DNA of 64,000 bases from Listeria monocytogenes. Lineage in GTDB: Bacteria > Bacillota > Bacilli > Lactobacillales > Listeriaceae. Position numbers and translations under genes: made by a program. Below are positions 38,727-50,404 of the stretch, piece after piece. The notes under the pieces are model-generated. The model was given only the letters and a program-made list of their open reading frames with translations, had not been told where the DNA came from and did no database searches. Positions within the stretch are counted from its first letter, which is position 1. The number at the start of each line of letters is the position of its first letter. The stretch is from contig NZ_CP054041.1 in the NCBI RefSeq assembly GCF_013282665.1, positions 2,648,001 to 2,712,000 of the forward strand, in the 5' to 3' direction.

Positions 38727-41354
38727 TTATTTCGCATCGTACCAAGTGTCACCAAAGGCGCTATCTACTTTAAGCGGCACGGAAAGCTCTACAGCATTTT
38801 CCATAACATCTGGTACAATTTCTTCTAATTTAGCTATTTCGGCTTCAGGCGCTTCGAAGATTAATTCATCGTGCACTTGAAGTAATAATTTGGCTTCTAA
38901 TTTTTCAGATACTAAACGCTCGCTCATGAGAATCATCGCTTTTTTGATAATATCAGCAGCACTACCTTGAATTGGCGTGTTCATCGCCGTTCTTTCTGCA
39001 AATCCACGAACATTAAAATTACGACTAACAATCTCTGGAATATAACGACGACGATGTAGAATGGTCTCTACATAGCCTTTTTCTTTCGCAAAACGAACGA
39101 TATCTTGCATATATTCTTTTACGGCTGGATAGCTCACAAAATAACGATCAATAAAGTCTTTTGCTTCTTTACGTGTTATACCAAGGTTTTGCGAAAGCCC
39201 ATAATCACTAATTCCATATACAATACCAAAGTTTACCGCTTTAGCTTGACGACGCATTAGTGAATCCACTTCGTCTTGCTCCACATGAAACACGTCCATT
39301 GCTGTTTTTGTATGGATATCATAATCGTGTTTAAATGCATAAATTAAATTTTCATCTTCTGAAATATGTGCTAAAACCCTCAGCTCTACTTGAGAGTAAT
39401 CGGCTGAAAACATTTTCCAACCTGGTTTACTCGGTACGAAAACTTGTCTGATTTTCCGTCCTTCTTCTAAACGAATAGGGATATTTTGCAAGTTCGGATC
39501 AACTGAACTTAAGCGTCCTGTTTGCGTTAATGTTTGGTTGAAACGCGTGTGCACTTTATGTGTTTCTTTATCTGTCACTTTAAGCAGCCCCTCGATATAA
39601 GTGGACTGAATTTTACCAAGTTGACGGTATAATAAAATTTCATCAATAATCGCGTGTTTACCAGATAAACTTTCCAGTACATCCGCGGCTGTTGAATAAC
39701 CTGTTTTTGTTTTCTTGACTGCTGGGAGACCAAGCTTTTCAAATAAGATCACACCTAGTTGTTTCGGTGAATTTATATTGAATTCTTCGCCGGCTAGAGA
39801 ATGGATCGACTCTTCCAATGTTTTTAGTCTACCCGCTAGCTCCACTTTCATATTCTCCAGACGTTCTATATCTACACTAACCCCCTGCATTTCCATTTCT
39901 GCTAATACAAAAGTTAGTGGCAACTCTAAATCTTCCATCAAGGCTAATTGTTCATTTTCCTCTAAATCAGCAACCAGTCTTTTCTCTAAGTCAGCAATGG
40001 CCACCGCTTTTCTCGCTAAGTGTGTTGCCACAATACTTTCTTCTGGCGTGCTACGTTTGGCCCCTTTTCCGTAGACTGCTTCATCCGTTTCGACTTCTGT
40101 ATAATCATGTCTTACTGCAACACTTGTAAAGTCGTCAATCGAGTCAGATGGATTTAACAAGTAAGATGCTAACATGATATCAAATGTGATACCAGAAATT
40201 GCCAAACCAATGCGGTTCATTGCAACCATAGTTTTCTTCGCATCATATACTACTTTTGTTTGTTCACTTTCTACCCATTCACGGAACGCCTCGCTATTTT
40301 CAGCAGTTTCTTTTGTAAAGAAATACGTCCCTTGGCTAGAATGTACTGTTAATCCAATGAAATTAGCTGTATGATAATTATCATTTTCTAACTCCACATA
40401 AAGCGCAGTTTTCCCACCAAAATGTTTTTCTTTTAATTCTGTTACGATTTCAAAAGATAGTTCTTTTAATTCTTTTGCTTCTTCCGGTGTATCTCCCTCA
40501 ATATTCTTCAAAAGTGTTGTAAAATTCATTTCTTTTAATAAAGGGATAACTTTTTCTGTTTGATAACCATCATATTTCGTGCTTTCGACTGTGCATTCAA
40601 TCGGTGAATCCACATTGATTGTAGCTAGTTCTTTGCTTAGAATGGCTAATTCTTTATTTTCCAATACTTTTTCTTTTAGTTTTTTACCGGAAATTTCTTC
40701 GGCATGTTCTAACACACTTTCCACCGTTCCACCAAATTCATGTAACAGTTTTAAGGCAGTTTTTTCACCAACCCCTGGAATACCAGGAATATTGTCGGAG
40801 GAATCACCCATTAAACCTTTCATGTCAATGATTTGTTCAGGTGTTAGATTGTATTTTTCTTTTAGTGTTTCTGGTGTATTGGTTTCCATATCAGCTATAC
40901 CTTTTTTAGTAATATAAACCGTTGTTTTTCCAGAAGCTAATTGTGTTAAATCGCGGTCTCCGGTAATAATAGCAACTTCCATGCCATCTGCTTCCGCTTT
41001 TTTCGTCAATGTTCCGATAATATCGTCTGCCTCGTAATTGGCAAGTTCATATTGCGGGATATCATACGCCGTTAAAAGTTCTCGGATGAATGGAAATTGT
41101 TCAGATAACTCACTTGGTGTTTTTTGGCGTCCGCCTTTATAACCTTTAAATGTGGTATGTCTAAAAGTTGTTTTTCCAGCATCAAATGCAACGAGCACAT
41201 GGCTAGGTTTTTCTTTTTCGAGTACATTCATCAACATCATTGCAAAACCATATACCGCATTTGTATAAACACCTTTGTCATTATTTAAAAGTGGTAATGC
41301 ATAAAAAGCACGATTCGCAATACTATTTCCATCAATTAATACTAATTTATTCAC
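38727..41354 (-). CDS. polA: DNA polymerase I
   Basis: Repair and Okazaki-fragment polymerase. 875 residues from the GTG at 41354, which has GAGGAGG 8 bases upstream. 5'-3' nuclease domain 1-290 (LVLIDGNSIANRAFYALP; GDSSDNIPGIPGVGEKTA), a 3'-5' exonuclease-fold domain about 300-470, and the polymerase domain with motif A FSADYSQVELRVLAH, O-helix RRQAKAVNFGIVYG and motif C LLQVHDELIFE. The proofreading domain lacks its DxE metal site (ALYVELEN), as in other Bacillales. Confidence 0.98.
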   Translation of the reverse strand: MNKLVLIDGNSIANRAFYALPLLNNDKGVYTNAVYGFAMMLMNVLEKEKPSHVLVAFDAGKTTFRHTTFKGYKGGRQKTPSELSEQFPFIRELLTAYDIPQYELANYEADDIIGTLTKKAEADGMEVAIITGDRDLTQLASGKTTVYITKKGIADMETNTPETLKEKYNLTPEQIIDMKGLMGDSSDNIPGIPGVGEKTALKLLHEFGGTVESVLEHAEEISGKKLKEKVLENKELAILSKELATINVDSPIECTVESTKYDGYQTEKVIPLLKEMNFTTLLKNIEGDTPEEAKELKELSFEIVTELKEKHFGGKTALYVELENDNYHTANFIGLTVHSSQGTYFFTKETAENSEAFREWVESEQTKVVYDAKKTMVAMNRIGLAISGITFDIMLASYLLNPSDSIDDFTSVAVRHDYTEVETDEAVYGKGAKRSTPEESIVATHLARKAVAIADLEKRLVADLEENEQLALMEDLELPLTFVLAEMEMQGVSVDIERLENMKVELAGRLKTLEESIHSLAGEEFNINSPKQLGVILFEKLGLPAVKKTKTGYSTAADVLESLSGKHAIIDEILLYRQLGKIQSTYIEGLLKVTDKETHKVHTRFNQTLTQTGRLSSVDPNLQNIPIRLEEGRKIRQVFVPSKPGWKMFSADYSQVELRVLAHISEDENLIYAFKHDYDIHTKTAMDVFHVEQDEVDSLMRRQAKAVNFGIVYGISDYGLSQNLGITRKEAKDFIDRYFVSYPAVKEYMQDIVRFAKEKGYVETILHRRRYIPEIVSRNFNVRGFAERTAMNTPIQGSAADIIKKAMILMSERLVSEKLEAKLLLQVHDELIFEAPEAEIAKLEEIVPDVMENAVELSVPLKVDSAFGDTWYDAK

Positions 41355-41409
41355 AGGGATATCCTCCTCGATATTGTCATTCACTTGTGTCTATTTTACC
41401 ATAGGAATA

Positions 41410-41457
41410 CAAAAACAAACCACTTATCCGAATGGGATTAAATGGTTTGTTTTAAAA
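41410..41457 (-). terminator. Intrinsic terminator after icd
   Basis: AAAACAAACCA and TGGTTTGTTTT pair around an imperfect centre, continuing TTTTTG on the minus strand; it separates icd from polA. Confidence 0.78.
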
Positions 41458-41518
41458 GCGTATATTTATGTTTGAAAATAAAATTACAAACTAGTTTTAG
41501 AAACCAAAATGAGTTTTT

Positions 41519-42781
41519 TTAGAAATTTTTTATCAATTCATCCGCAAATTCCGAACATTTAACTTCAGTTGCACCATCCATTAATCGAGCGAAATCATAA
41601 GTTACCGTTTTCGCAGCGATGGTTTTTTCCATTGACTGATTAATTAATGCTGCCGCCTCACCCCAACCAATATGTTCAAGCAGAAGTGTGCCAGATAAAA
41701 TAACCGATGAAGGATTCACTTTATCAAGACCTGCATATTTCGGTGCAGTACCATGTGTAGCTTCAAAAATTGCATGACCAGTTAAGTAGTTAATATTCGC
41801 ACCTGGAGCAATACCGATTCCACCTACTTGAGCAGCAAGTGCATCAGAAATGTAATCTCCATTCAAGTTCATTGTTGCAACTACATCAAATTCGGCCGGA
41901 CGAGTTAAGATTTGTTGTAAGAAAATGTCCGCAATCGAATCTTTGACTAAAATTTTCCCAGCAGCAAGTGCTTCTTTTTGTCTCGCGTCAGCAACATCTG
42001 CACCTTCTGCTTCTTTAATGCGATCATACTCATTCCAAGTAAATACTTTATCGCCATATTCACGTTCACATAAGTCATAGCCCCAATTTTTGAAAGCTCC
42101 TTCTGTGAACTTCATGATATTCCCTTTGTGTACGAGTGTTAATGATTTACGACCTTCTTTAATCGTATATTCAATCGCCGAACGTACTAAACGCTCTGTT
42201 CCTTCTTTCGAAATTGGCTTAATACCAATACCAGAAGTTTCCGGGAAACGGATTTTGTCAACGCCAAATTCAGATTTTAAGAAGTCGATTAGTTTTTTCG
42301 ATTCTACACTACCTTCTTTAAATTCAATCCCAGCATAAATATCTTCTGTGTTCTCACGGAAGATGACCATGTCTGTGTCTTCTGGACGTTTCACCGGTGA
42401 AGGAACACCTTTGAAATAACGTACTGGACGTAAACAAACATATAAATCTAACTCTTGGCGCAGGGCAACGTTTAGTGAACGGATACCTCCACCAATTGGA
42501 GTTGTAAGTGGTCCTTTAATAGCAATCAAATATTCATCAATTGTATCTAAAGTCGCTTGTGGTAACCATTCTCCTGTTTGTTTAAATGCTTTTTCGCCAG
42601 CTAATACTTCTTTCCAAGCAATTTCTTTTTCGCCATTGTACGCTTTTTTTACCGCAGCATCTAAAACGCGTTTTGCTGCTGCCCAAATGTCTGGACCAGT
42701 GCCGTCCCCTTCAATAAAAGGAATGACTGGTTTGTTTGGTGTTTTGAGTACACCGTTTTCTACTTGAATTTTTTGACTCAT
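41519..42781 (-). CDS. icd: Isocitrate dehydrogenase (NADP)
   Basis: Oxidises isocitrate to 2-oxoglutarate. 420 residues. [14 protein letters not shown] near 21-34, [14 protein letters not shown] with the substrate Ser/Asn region, the Lys-containing [13 protein letters not shown], and the nucleotide site [21 protein letters not shown]. It follows citZ by 19 bases with a GGAGGA site. Bacillus continues with mdh here; this window continues with a terminator and polA. Confidence 0.97.
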   Translation of the reverse strand: MSQKIQVENGVLKTPNKPVIPFIEGDGTGPDIWAAAKRVLDAAVKKAYNGEKEIAWKEVLAGEKAFKQTGEWLPQATLDTIDEYLIAIKGPLTTPIGGGIRSLNVALRQELDLYVCLRPVRYFKGVPSPVKRPEDTDMVIFRENTEDIYAGIEFKEGSVESKKLIDFLKSEFGVDKIRFPETSGIGIKPISKEGTERLVRSAIEYTIKEGRKSLTLVHKGNIMKFTEGAFKNWGYDLCEREYGDKVFTWNEYDRIKEAEGADVADARQKEALAAGKILVKDSIADIFLQQILTRPAEFDVVATMNLNGDYISDALAAQVGGIGIAPGANINYLTGHAIFEATHGTAPKYAGLDKVNPSSVILSGTLLLEHIGWGEAAALINQSMEKTIAAKTVTYDFARLMDGATEVKCSEFADELIKNF

Positions 42782-42800
42782 AAAGTTTGTTCCTCCTCCA

Positions 42801-43922
42801 TTAAATTCGTTCTTCTACAGGTAAATAACTTCTATTTTCAGGTCCAACGTAGATAGCACGCGGACGAATAAGACGATTATCACGATATTGTTCAAAAATG
42901 TGCGCTAACCAACCAGATACACGACTCACAGAAAACACAAGAGTAAACAAGTCGCGGTCAATGCCAAGCGCATGATAAACGGAAGCAGAATAGAAATCGA
43001 CATTTGGTTTTAAATGTTTTAATTCCCAAACAGCTTCTTCTACTTGCAGCGAAATATCAAACCATTTCTCTTCGCCTTTTTCGGCAGTTAACTTTCTAGA
43101 CATTTCACGCAAATGTTGTGCGCGAGGATCTCCGCCGCGATAAACACGGTGACCAAATCCCATAATTTTTTGTTTCGTATCAATTTTTTCTTGAATGTAA
43201 TTACGCACATCACCAGCTTGGTCAATTTCTTCTAACATATCAAATACGCGTTCATTCGCACCACCGTGAAGTGGGCCTTTCAGCGCACCGATTGCAGCTG
43301 TTACGCCGGAATAAACATCCGAAAGCGTTGCCACACAAACCCGTGCGGTAAAAGTAGAAGCATTAAATTCGTGATCAGCGTGCAGTACAAGCGCTTTATT
43401 CATCGCTTCTACCGACAACGCATCCGCTTCTTCTCCTGTAATCATGTAAAGGAAATTCGCTGCCATATTTAAATCTTCTCTAGGTGGAATTGGATCAAGT
43501 CCGCGACGAATTCTGGAAAAAGCGGCAACAATAGTTGGCATTTTTGCTTGAAGTCGCAAACCTTTACGGTAAACTGCCTCCCCGTCGTCTAACTCAGCTT
43601 CGGTATCAAATACACCAAGCATGGAGACGGTAGTTCTTAAGACACTCATCGGATGTAATTTTTGGTGATTTTGCATTCTTAAGCTCGTAATGATTGTTTC
43701 AGACACTGCCATATTTTCTTGGATTTCTCGTTTAAATTTTTTAAATTCTTCTTTATTCGGCAAACGCAAATGCCATAATAAGTAAATCACTTCTTCAAAA
43801 GAAGCGTTATTTTCCATTAAATCGTCAATACCATAACCAACATAAGTTAACATATCATCAATGATAGAGCTAATGGAAGTTTCAGCAACATATACATTTT
43901 CTAAGCCTTTAGATAACGTCAT
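42801..43922 (-). CDS. citZ: Citrate synthase
   Basis: Condenses acetyl-CoA and oxaloacetate. 373 residues, the short Gram-positive type. Catalytic His in [16 protein letters not shown], His in [28 protein letters not shown] and the C-terminal Asp region [15 protein letters not shown]. The start has AAAGGAGG 7 bases upstream. It follows the DUF441 gene by 36 bases and leads into icd, giving the oxidative arm to 2-oxoglutarate. Confidence 0.97.
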   Translation of the reverse strand: MTLSKGLENVYVAETSISSIIDDMLTYVGYGIDDLMENNASFEEVIYLLWHLRLPNKEEFKKFKREIQENMAVSETIITSLRMQNHQKLHPMSVLRTTVSMLGVFDTEAELDDGEAVYRKGLRLQAKMPTIVAAFSRIRRGLDPIPPREDLNMAANFLYMITGEEADALSVEAMNKALVLHADHEFNASTFTARVCVATLSDVYSGVTAAIGALKGPLHGGANERVFDMLEEIDQAGDVRNYIQEKIDTKQKIMGFGHRVYRGGDPRAQHLREMSRKLTAEKGEEKWFDISLQVEEAVWELKHLKPNVDFYSASVYHALGIDRDLFTLVFSVSRVSGWLAHIFEQYRDNRLIRPRAIYVGPENRSYLPVEERI

Positions 43923-43958
43923 TTCATTTCCTCCTTTTATCCTTTTTTACGTATGTAC

Positions 43959-44420
43959 TTATTTTATGAATGCAACTAACTGCATCGCCATGTACGCAAT
44001 ACCAGCTGCAATGACTGGGCCAGCCGCTATACCTCTAAAAAGCACCACTGCTAAAATGGTTCCGAATACTAGTGAGACAGTCACTTGTGGATCAACGGCC
44101 ATATAGCCTACACCTTTTTTCGCTAAGATTGAAACGGCAATTCCAGCACCAAGGCCAATCCAGCCAGCTGCCGATTTGAAAGAATCAATTAAATCTTTAA
44201 AACCGATTTGACCAGTTGCGATTGGAATTAAGATAGCAACCGTAATAATCGTTACACCCCAATTTATCCCTTTTGCTTGAATCATTTCCATCGCTTTGCC
44301 ATCGACGTGAAATAACTTCAACAAAATAACGACAGCTACAGCAATGATAAGCGAATTATTTTTTGCTATAAGTCCGAGAAGTAAAAAAAGAAGTAAAAAC
44401 AACATACTTTCCGTAAACAT
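43959..44420 (-). CDS. DUF441 (UPF0756) membrane protein
   Basis: 153 residues, mostly hydrophobic, with about five membrane segments ([83 protein letters not shown]). It matches the YtwI/YeaL family of unknown role, found before citZ in Bacillus as well. An AAAGGTG site precedes the ATG. A transport or membrane-organising role is possible but unsupported. Confidence 0.82.
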   Translation of the reverse strand: MFTESMLFLLLFLLLGLIAKNNSLIIAVAVVILLKLFHVDGKAMEMIQAKGINWGVTIITVAILIPIATGQIGFKDLIDSFKSAAGWIGLGAGIAVSILAKKGVGYMAVDPQVTVSLVFGTILAVVLFRGIAAGPVIAAGIAYMAMQLVAFIK

Positions 44421-44539
44421 ATTAAGTCACCTTTCAATATCACGCATCTAGGAAGCGAGATAACAATTATTATATCATAAACATACCTTATAGTAATACT
44501 AAAATGCCATAAGGAAAATGAATTGCCCTTTTTTCAATG

Positions 44540-44575
44540 AAACCTCTATAGAAAATTTTTCCCATAGAGGTTTTA
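44540..44575. terminator. Hairpin between fxsA and the DUF441 gene
   Basis: AAACCTCTAT and ATAGAGGTTT pair around 14 bases. Tails are TTTTAATT on the plus strand and CATTGAAAAA on the minus strand, so it is only a weak terminator for fxsA. Confidence 0.45.
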
Positions 44576-44576
44576 A

Positions 44577-44954
44577 TTACATATCAAAATAATAATATTG
44601 CGTATGTTTCTTTTGATTTGCAAGCCATTTGGTTAATTTGGGTTTTAATAGTTTGCGAGAAAATGGAATAAAAATGAGTAGTCCAAGTATAGTTGTTATA
44701 ACACCTGGAATAATTAATAAAAATCCAGCGATAAAAAAGCACAAACTATCCAACAAATATGGGGCTACAGTACGACCATCTCGTAAATTTCGAAAAAGAT
44801 TGCCACCAAGTCGCTTGAAAATAAAAATACCAAAAGCACTTGAAGCTATCTGAATAAAAAGTAGTGGCCAAAAGCCAATTACTTGGAATAACCAAACGTA
44901 CATAATTAACTCCATTAAGCCGTATAAAGCCCAATAAAGAATAAATTTCCTCAT
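44577..44954 (-). CDS. fxsA: FxsA family membrane protein
   Basis: 125 residues. Starts FILYWALYGLMELIMYVWL, then GFWPLLFIQIASSAFGIFI, LLDSLCFFIAGFLLIIPGVITTILGLLIFIP, giving three or four membrane segments and a basic tail (RKLLKPKLTKWLANQKKH). Resembles FxsA, whose E. coli member relieves phage T7 exclusion by F plasmid; the cell role is unknown. It lies after pykA across a strong terminator, as ytzA does in Bacillus. Confidence 0.85.
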   Translation of the reverse strand: MRKFILYWALYGLMELIMYVWLFQVIGFWPLLFIQIASSAFGIFIFKRLGGNLFRNLRDGRTVAPYLLDSLCFFIAGFLLIIPGVITTILGLLIFIPFSRKLLKPKLTKWLANQKKHTQYYYFDM

Positions 44955-45026
44955 AAAATCAACTCCAATACTTACTCTCTATTATAACCTATTTTGGCGT
45001 AATCGAAAAATAATACAGGCGTGCGC

Positions 45027-45062
45027 ATAAAAAAAGCGTCCCGCATGCGGGACGCTTTTTAG
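45027..45062 (-). terminator. Intrinsic terminator after pykA
   Basis: A perfect GC-rich palindrome (AAAAAGCGTCCCGCATGCGGGACGC...) with T runs on both sides, between pykA and fxsA. Confidence 0.92.
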
Positions 45063-45073
45063 ACTGTTGGTTA

Positions 45074-46831
45074 TTAATGTGTTGCTGTTTTGCCGTTATA
45101 AACAACGCCTTGACGAGAATCAACAGTAATGATTTCACCGTCTTTTACAAGAGATGTTGCATCTTTAGCGCCAACGATGACAGGAATGCCAAGGTTGATT
45201 CCTACAACTGCTGCGTGGCTAGTTAAACCGCCTTCTTCCACAACAACTGCTGCACTTTTCTCGAATGCAGGTAGCATTTCTTTATCCGTTGTTTTAACGA
45301 TTAAGATTCCGCCTTCTTCTGCTTTTTCAAGTGCTTCTGCATTGGATTTAGCAACGATTGCTTTACCGATAACAGATTTGCTACCAATACCTTGGCCTTT
45401 AACAACTTTTTCACCAATTAATTGGATTTTCATTACGTTTGTTGTTCCACTTTCAGTAACTGGAACACCAGCTGTAATGATGATCAAATCGCCTTGTTTC
45501 GCAACGCCAGAAGCAAGAGATTCTTTCACTGCAAGGTCGAACATTTCATCTGTGTTGCTAACCGGAGTAGCTAGACGAGGATAAACACCCCATGAAAGTG
45601 CTAAGCCGCGGTATACATGCTCGTTGAATGTTACAGCAACGATATGAGATTTTGGACGGTATTTAGAAATCATACGTGCTGTGTGACCACTTTGAGTCGC
45701 AGCAACGATAGTTTGTACATTTAGGTTTTTCGCAGTATGGCCAACTGCTTGACCGATAGCCTCTGTCATATCCGTATTTTCGTGAAGTTTAAGTGCAAAT
45801 TTATCTTGAGCAACTAATACTTCTTCTGTACGAACAGCGATTTTCGCCATCATTTTAACTGCTTCTACTGGATAATCCCCAGCAGCTGTTTCACCGGATA
45901 ACATAATTGCATCTGTTCCATCAAAAATCGCATTCGCTACGTCACTTGCTTCCGCACGAGTTGGACGTGGGTTACGTTGCATGGAATCAAGCATTTGTGT
46001 TGCAGTAATAACAGGTTTACCAAGTTTATTACATTTTCTGATAAGTTCTTTTTGTACAATCGGAACTTCTTCAGCTGGAATTTCAACACCAAGGTCACCA
46101 CGAGCAACCATTAGGCCTTGAGATACTTGTAAGATTTCGTCGATGTTGTCAACGCCCTCTTGGTTTTCGATTTTAGGAATGATTTGTACGTGAGTTGCGT
46201 TATGCTCTTCTAGAATTTTAGTAATTTCAAGAACATCTGTAGCACGACGTACGAAAGATGCAGCGATAAAGTCAATACCTTGTTCTAAACCGAAGCGGAT
46301 ATCAGCAGCATCTTTTTCTGTGATTCCTGGTAGGTTGATAGAAACGTTTGGTACGTTAACACCTTTTTTATTTTTAAGTACACCTGGGTTAAGTACTTTT
46401 GTTACTAGTTCGCGATTAGCTTCGTCTTTTTCGATTACTTCAAGACCGATTAAACCGTCATCAAGTAAAATGGAAGAACCGATTTCTACGTCATCGTAAA
46501 GTTCGCCGTAAGTTACGGAGAATTTTTCTTTTGTTCCTTCAACAGGAGTCATAGAAACACGTACAACATCACCTGTTTGGAATTCTAATTTTCCGCCAAC
46601 CATGTCGTTTGTACGGATTTCTGGACCTTTTGTATCAAGTAAGATAGCCACTTGTTTGCCAGTTTTTTTCGATGCTTCACGGATATTTACAATACGCGCA
46701 CCGTGCTCTTCAAAGTCTCCGTGAGAGAAATTAAGACGTGCTACGTTCATTCCTGCTTCGATCAACTGAACTAAAGTGTCAACTGACTCACTTGCAGGAC
46801 CAATTGTACAAACAATTTTCGTTTTTTTCAT
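45074..46831 (-). CDS. pykA: Pyruvate kinase with C-terminal PEP-utiliser domain
   Basis: Makes pyruvate and ATP from PEP and ADP. 585 residues, longer than the usual 470-480 because of an extra C-terminal domain (about 475-585) resembling the PEP-utilising mobile domain, with [11 protein letters not shown]; this is usual in Bacillales. Catalytic core: [29 protein letters not shown], the metal-site region [39 protein letters not shown]. It follows pfkA but has its own promoter and upstream cre-like sites. Confidence 0.97.
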   Translation of the reverse strand: MKKTKIVCTIGPASESVDTLVQLIEAGMNVARLNFSHGDFEEHGARIVNIREASKKTGKQVAILLDTKGPEIRTNDMVGGKLEFQTGDVVRVSMTPVEGTKEKFSVTYGELYDDVEIGSSILLDDGLIGLEVIEKDEANRELVTKVLNPGVLKNKKGVNVPNVSINLPGITEKDAADIRFGLEQGIDFIAASFVRRATDVLEITKILEEHNATHVQIIPKIENQEGVDNIDEILQVSQGLMVARGDLGVEIPAEEVPIVQKELIRKCNKLGKPVITATQMLDSMQRNPRPTRAEASDVANAIFDGTDAIMLSGETAAGDYPVEAVKMMAKIAVRTEEVLVAQDKFALKLHENTDMTEAIGQAVGHTAKNLNVQTIVAATQSGHTARMISKYRPKSHIVAVTFNEHVYRGLALSWGVYPRLATPVSNTDEMFDLAVKESLASGVAKQGDLIIITAGVPVTESGTTNVMKIQLIGEKVVKGQGIGSKSVIGKAIVAKSNAEALEKAEEGGILIVKTTDKEMLPAFEKSAAVVVEEGGLTSHAAVVGINLGIPVIVGAKDATSLVKDGEIITVDSRQGVVYNGKTATH

Positions 46832-46891
46832 GTTATTACTCCTCCTAGAACTTAGCTATTCATTCGTATTAATTATAAACATATCTTCCAC

Positions 46892-46920
46892 ATTTTACCA
46901 GTAACAACCTTGTAAAACAA
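46892..46920 (-). promoter_or_regulatory. pykA promoter
   Basis: TTGTTT at 46915-46920, a 17-base spacer and TAAAAT at 46892-46897, about 60 bases before the pykA start. A TATAAT nearer the gene (about 46871-46876) lacks a good -35. Confidence 0.5.
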
Positions 46921-46954
46921 GTCAGTTTGTGAATAAAGTTGCAACCACTCTGCA

Positions 46955-46983
46955 TGGTAACGATAACAAGAAAACGTTTTCCA
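46955..46983 (-). promoter_or_regulatory. Two adjacent cre-like palindromes upstream of pykA
   Basis: 46969-46983 reads TGGAAAACGTTTTCT on the minus strand and matches the 15-base cre consensus with one mismatch. Directly beside it, 46955-46968 reads TGGTAACGATAACA on the plus strand and matches TGWAANCGNTNWCA at 12 of 14. They lie about 35-60 bases upstream of the candidate -35, a place suited to activation by CcpA. Confidence 0.5.
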
Positions 46984-47062
46984 GATTGTTACAGTATGCT
47001 TAATGAACGATTTACTTTTCTTTACCCTCAAAGTTTATTTTTAATACGTTACTAAAATTTTT

Positions 47063-47098
47063 CACAAAGAAAGGCTACCATGCTTTGTCATGGCAGCC
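47063..47098 (-). terminator. Intrinsic terminator/attenuator after pfkA
   Basis: GGCTGCCATG and CATGGTAGCC pair around ACAAAG and are followed by TTTCTTTG on the minus strand. It lies 16 bases past the pfkA stop, so only part of pfkA transcripts should reach pykA. Confidence 0.75.
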
Positions 47099-47113
47099 AG
47101 CTCTTCAGCCGTT

Positions 47114-48106
<993 letters not shown>

Positions 48107-48312
48107 TCATCACATGTGTTTATTCTACATGAAAAAAGGTCAAATGAAAAGCTTCAACAGAGCACTTTTTTAAACAAGAAGCTCTACAAATCGCCATTTT
48201 GAATATCGGTCTATTCCGATTCTTATTAAAAATGGCTTTATAGCTTAAATAAATATAATTGGTCTATACTTGTGAAAGGATAAACTTTATTTCAGGGGTT
48301 GGCATATACCAA

Positions 48313-48353
48313 AGAAGCGGATTTCCTAAAATTAGGAAATCCGCTTCTTTTAT
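48313..48353 (-). terminator. Intrinsic terminator after accA
   Basis: AAGAAGCGGATTTCCTAA and TTAGGAAATCCGCTTCTT pair perfectly. It lies just after accA; the rest of the gap 48074-48312 shows no gene and only a weak -10 (TAGAAT) before pfkA. Confidence 0.88.
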
Positions 48354-48356
48354 TGT

Positions 48357-49313
48357 TTATAAAGTATCATATACACCGATTTTCTTGAATTTTTCATAAC
48401 GTTGTTCTATCAATTGTTCTTCAGAAAATGCCATTAGTGCATGTAAAGACTTCGTGATAGTTTTGTTAATTTCTTCGGCTTGCGCATTTAAATCTCGGTG
48501 CGCACCACCTTTTACTTCTGGAATAATTCCATCTGTAATGCCAAGTTCGAACAAATCTCCAGCTGTAATTCGCATAGACTCCGCTGCTTTCTTCGCTTGA
48601 CTGGCATCTTTCCATAAAATAGCTGCTGCTCCTTCTGGTGAAATAACAGAGAAAACCGCATTTTCAAGCATGAAAATTTGATTTCCAACACCAAGAGCGA
48701 GTGCTCCACCACTTCCGCCTTCACCGATGACAATAGAAATAATTGGGACTTTCATATCGCTCATTTCATAAAGGTTTCTAGCAATGGCTTCACTTTGACC
48801 TCGTTCTTCAGCAGCACGACCTGGATAGGCACCTTTCGTATCAATGAAGCAAATAATTGGTCGACCAAATTTATCTGCTTGTTTCATCAATCGTAGCGCT
48901 TTACGGAAACCTTCTGGATGAGGCATACCAAAATTACGATGCAGATTATCTTTTGTATCTTTACCTCGTTGGTGACCGATAACTGTCACTGGGATGCCGT
49001 GGAAAGTTGCGATACCGCCAACAATTGCAGCATCGTCACCAAAAGCACGATCCCCATGAAGTTCCATGAAGTCTTCAAATAAAAGTGAAATATAATCAAG
49101 TGTCGTAGGTCTCTCTGGATGGCGGGCTACTTGAAATTTATCCCAAGCAGTCATATTGCTATAAATACTTGATTCTAACTTAGCTAAGCGTTTTTCTAGC
49201 TTTTCGATTTCATTGGTCAAATCCACATCAGAAGTTTCATTGTATTCTTTTAAGTCCGCAATTTTGCTTTTTAATTCTAAAATGGGTTTCTCAAATTCCA
49301 TCTCATTCGCCAT
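48357..49313 (-). CDS. accA: Acetyl-CoA carboxylase carboxyltransferase subunit alpha
   Basis: With AccD transfers the carboxyl group from biotin to acetyl-CoA, giving malonyl-CoA. 318 residues. N-terminal helical region ([20 protein letters not shown]), crotonase fold with [50 protein letters not shown] and [16 protein letters not shown]. The ATG at 49313 follows GGAGGTG and lies inside the end of accD, an 11-base overlap that ties the synthesis of the two subunits. Confidence 0.97.
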   Translation of the reverse strand: MANEMEFEKPILELKSKIADLKEYNETSDVDLTNEIEKLEKRLAKLESSIYSNMTAWDKFQVARHPERPTTLDYISLLFEDFMELHGDRAFGDDAAIVGGIATFHGIPVTVIGHQRGKDTKDNLHRNFGMPHPEGFRKALRLMKQADKFGRPIICFIDTKGAYPGRAAEERGQSEAIARNLYEMSDMKVPIISIVIGEGGSGGALALGVGNQIFMLENAVFSVISPEGAAAILWKDASQAKKAAESMRITAGDLFELGITDGIIPEVKGGAHRDLNAQAEEINKTITKSLHALMAFSEEQLIEQRYEKFKKIGVYDTL

Positions 49314-50187
49314 CCGCTTCACCTCCCACTTCAGGTGTTTTCACGTGAATGCTTAAAATAAAACTTAATTTATTTTGCAAATCAAGGCGTGAAATACAAT
49401 CATCTAGTTGCCCGTGCTTTAATAAAAACTCTGCCGTTTGGAAGTCTTCTGGTAATTCTTCACGAACGGTTTGTTCAATCACTCGGCGACCTGCAAAGCC
49501 AATAAGTGCTCCTGGTTCTGCAAAGTTATAATCTCCAAGCGATGCAAAACTAGCAGAAACTCCCCCCGTAGTTGGGTGTGTCATTACCGTGATAACAAGC
49601 CCACCGTGGTTGCTAAATCGCTTGAATGCAGCAGAAGTTTTTGCCATTTGCATAAGTGACAGCATCCCTTCTTGCATACGCGCACCGCCAGATGCAGTGA
49701 AAATAACAAATGGTTTATTTGTTTTATCAGCATCTTCCACAGCACGAAGGATTTTTTCACCGACAACAGAGCCCATACTCGCCATTCTAAAACGAGAATC
49801 CATCACTGCAATAACAAGTGGATTACCGCCAATAGTTGCATGACCAGTAAGAATCGCTTCATTTAAACCAGATTTTTGCTTATCTTTCTCAATTCGATCC
49901 ATATAATCTTCAAAACCAAGTGGATTTGCTGTCGTTAAATTAGCATCAATTTCTTCAAAAGAGCCTTCATCAACAAGCATATCGATTCGTGCTTTTGCCC
50001 CAATTGGATGGTGAAAACCACAATAATTACATACCATAAGATTTTTTTGCAATTCTTTGGTATACATTATTTTTTTACATTCTGGACATTTTGTCATAAT
50101 TCCTTCTGGAACATCTGCTTTCGTTCCATCAGAAGGAATTGTGGCATATTTTCTCTTTTTTGGTTTTGTAAACAAGTCTCCTAGCAA
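49303..50187 (-). CDS. accD: Acetyl-CoA carboxylase carboxyltransferase subunit beta
   Basis: Beta subunit of the carboxyltransferase. 294 residues from the TTG at 50187, which has GGGGAGGG 6 bases upstream; the open frame continues for 40 codons but without a site. N-terminal zinc ribbon [23 protein letters not shown], then the crotonase fold with [38 protein letters not shown] and [14 protein letters not shown]. Overlaps accA by 11 bases. Rare TTG start may limit output. Confidence 0.96.
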   Translation of the reverse strand: MLGDLFTKPKKRKYATIPSDGTKADVPEGIMTKCPECKKIMYTKELQKNLMVCNYCGFHHPIGAKARIDMLVDEGSFEEIDANLTTANPLGFEDYMDRIEKDKQKSGLNEAILTGHATIGGNPLVIAVMDSRFRMASMGSVVGEKILRAVEDADKTNKPFVIFTASGGARMQEGMLSLMQMAKTSAAFKRFSNHGGLVITVMTHPTTGGVSASFASLGDYNFAEPGALIGFAGRRVIEQTVREELPEDFQTAEFLLKHGQLDDCISRLDLQNKLSFILSIHVKTPEVGGEADGE

Positions 50188-50303
50188 GGATAACCCTCCC
50201 CATTTACGCTTTCTATTGTGGTTATTAACGATTCTTAATGTTGTAAAAATAAAAAATGAATAAAGACATGAAACATAAATCAACCGCATTTTCCCACAAG
50301 AAG

Positions 50304-50343
50304 ACAAAATGCCAGTCTATCCGAATTAGAACTGGACAGACTG
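50304..50343 (-). terminator. Stem-loop after dnaE
   Basis: CAGTCTGTCC and GGATAGACTG pair around 11 bases, followed by GCATTTTGTC on the minus strand. The U run is weak. The gap 50188-50404 holds nothing else I can support. Confidence 0.5.
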
Positions 50344-50404
50344 CGCAATATTGTTTTCCACGTTAAACTATAACATACTTTTCATAAATATAGAAAGTCT
50401 AAGA

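Noticed and set aside
45129..45584. 151-codon plus-strand frame opposite pykA
   Set aside because: Shadow of pykA codon usage; serine/threonine-rich translation with no family resemblance.
48180..48310. Small ORF or RNA gene between accA and pfkA
   Set aside because: No ribosome site with a coherent frame and no clear promoter-terminator pair beyond the accA terminator.
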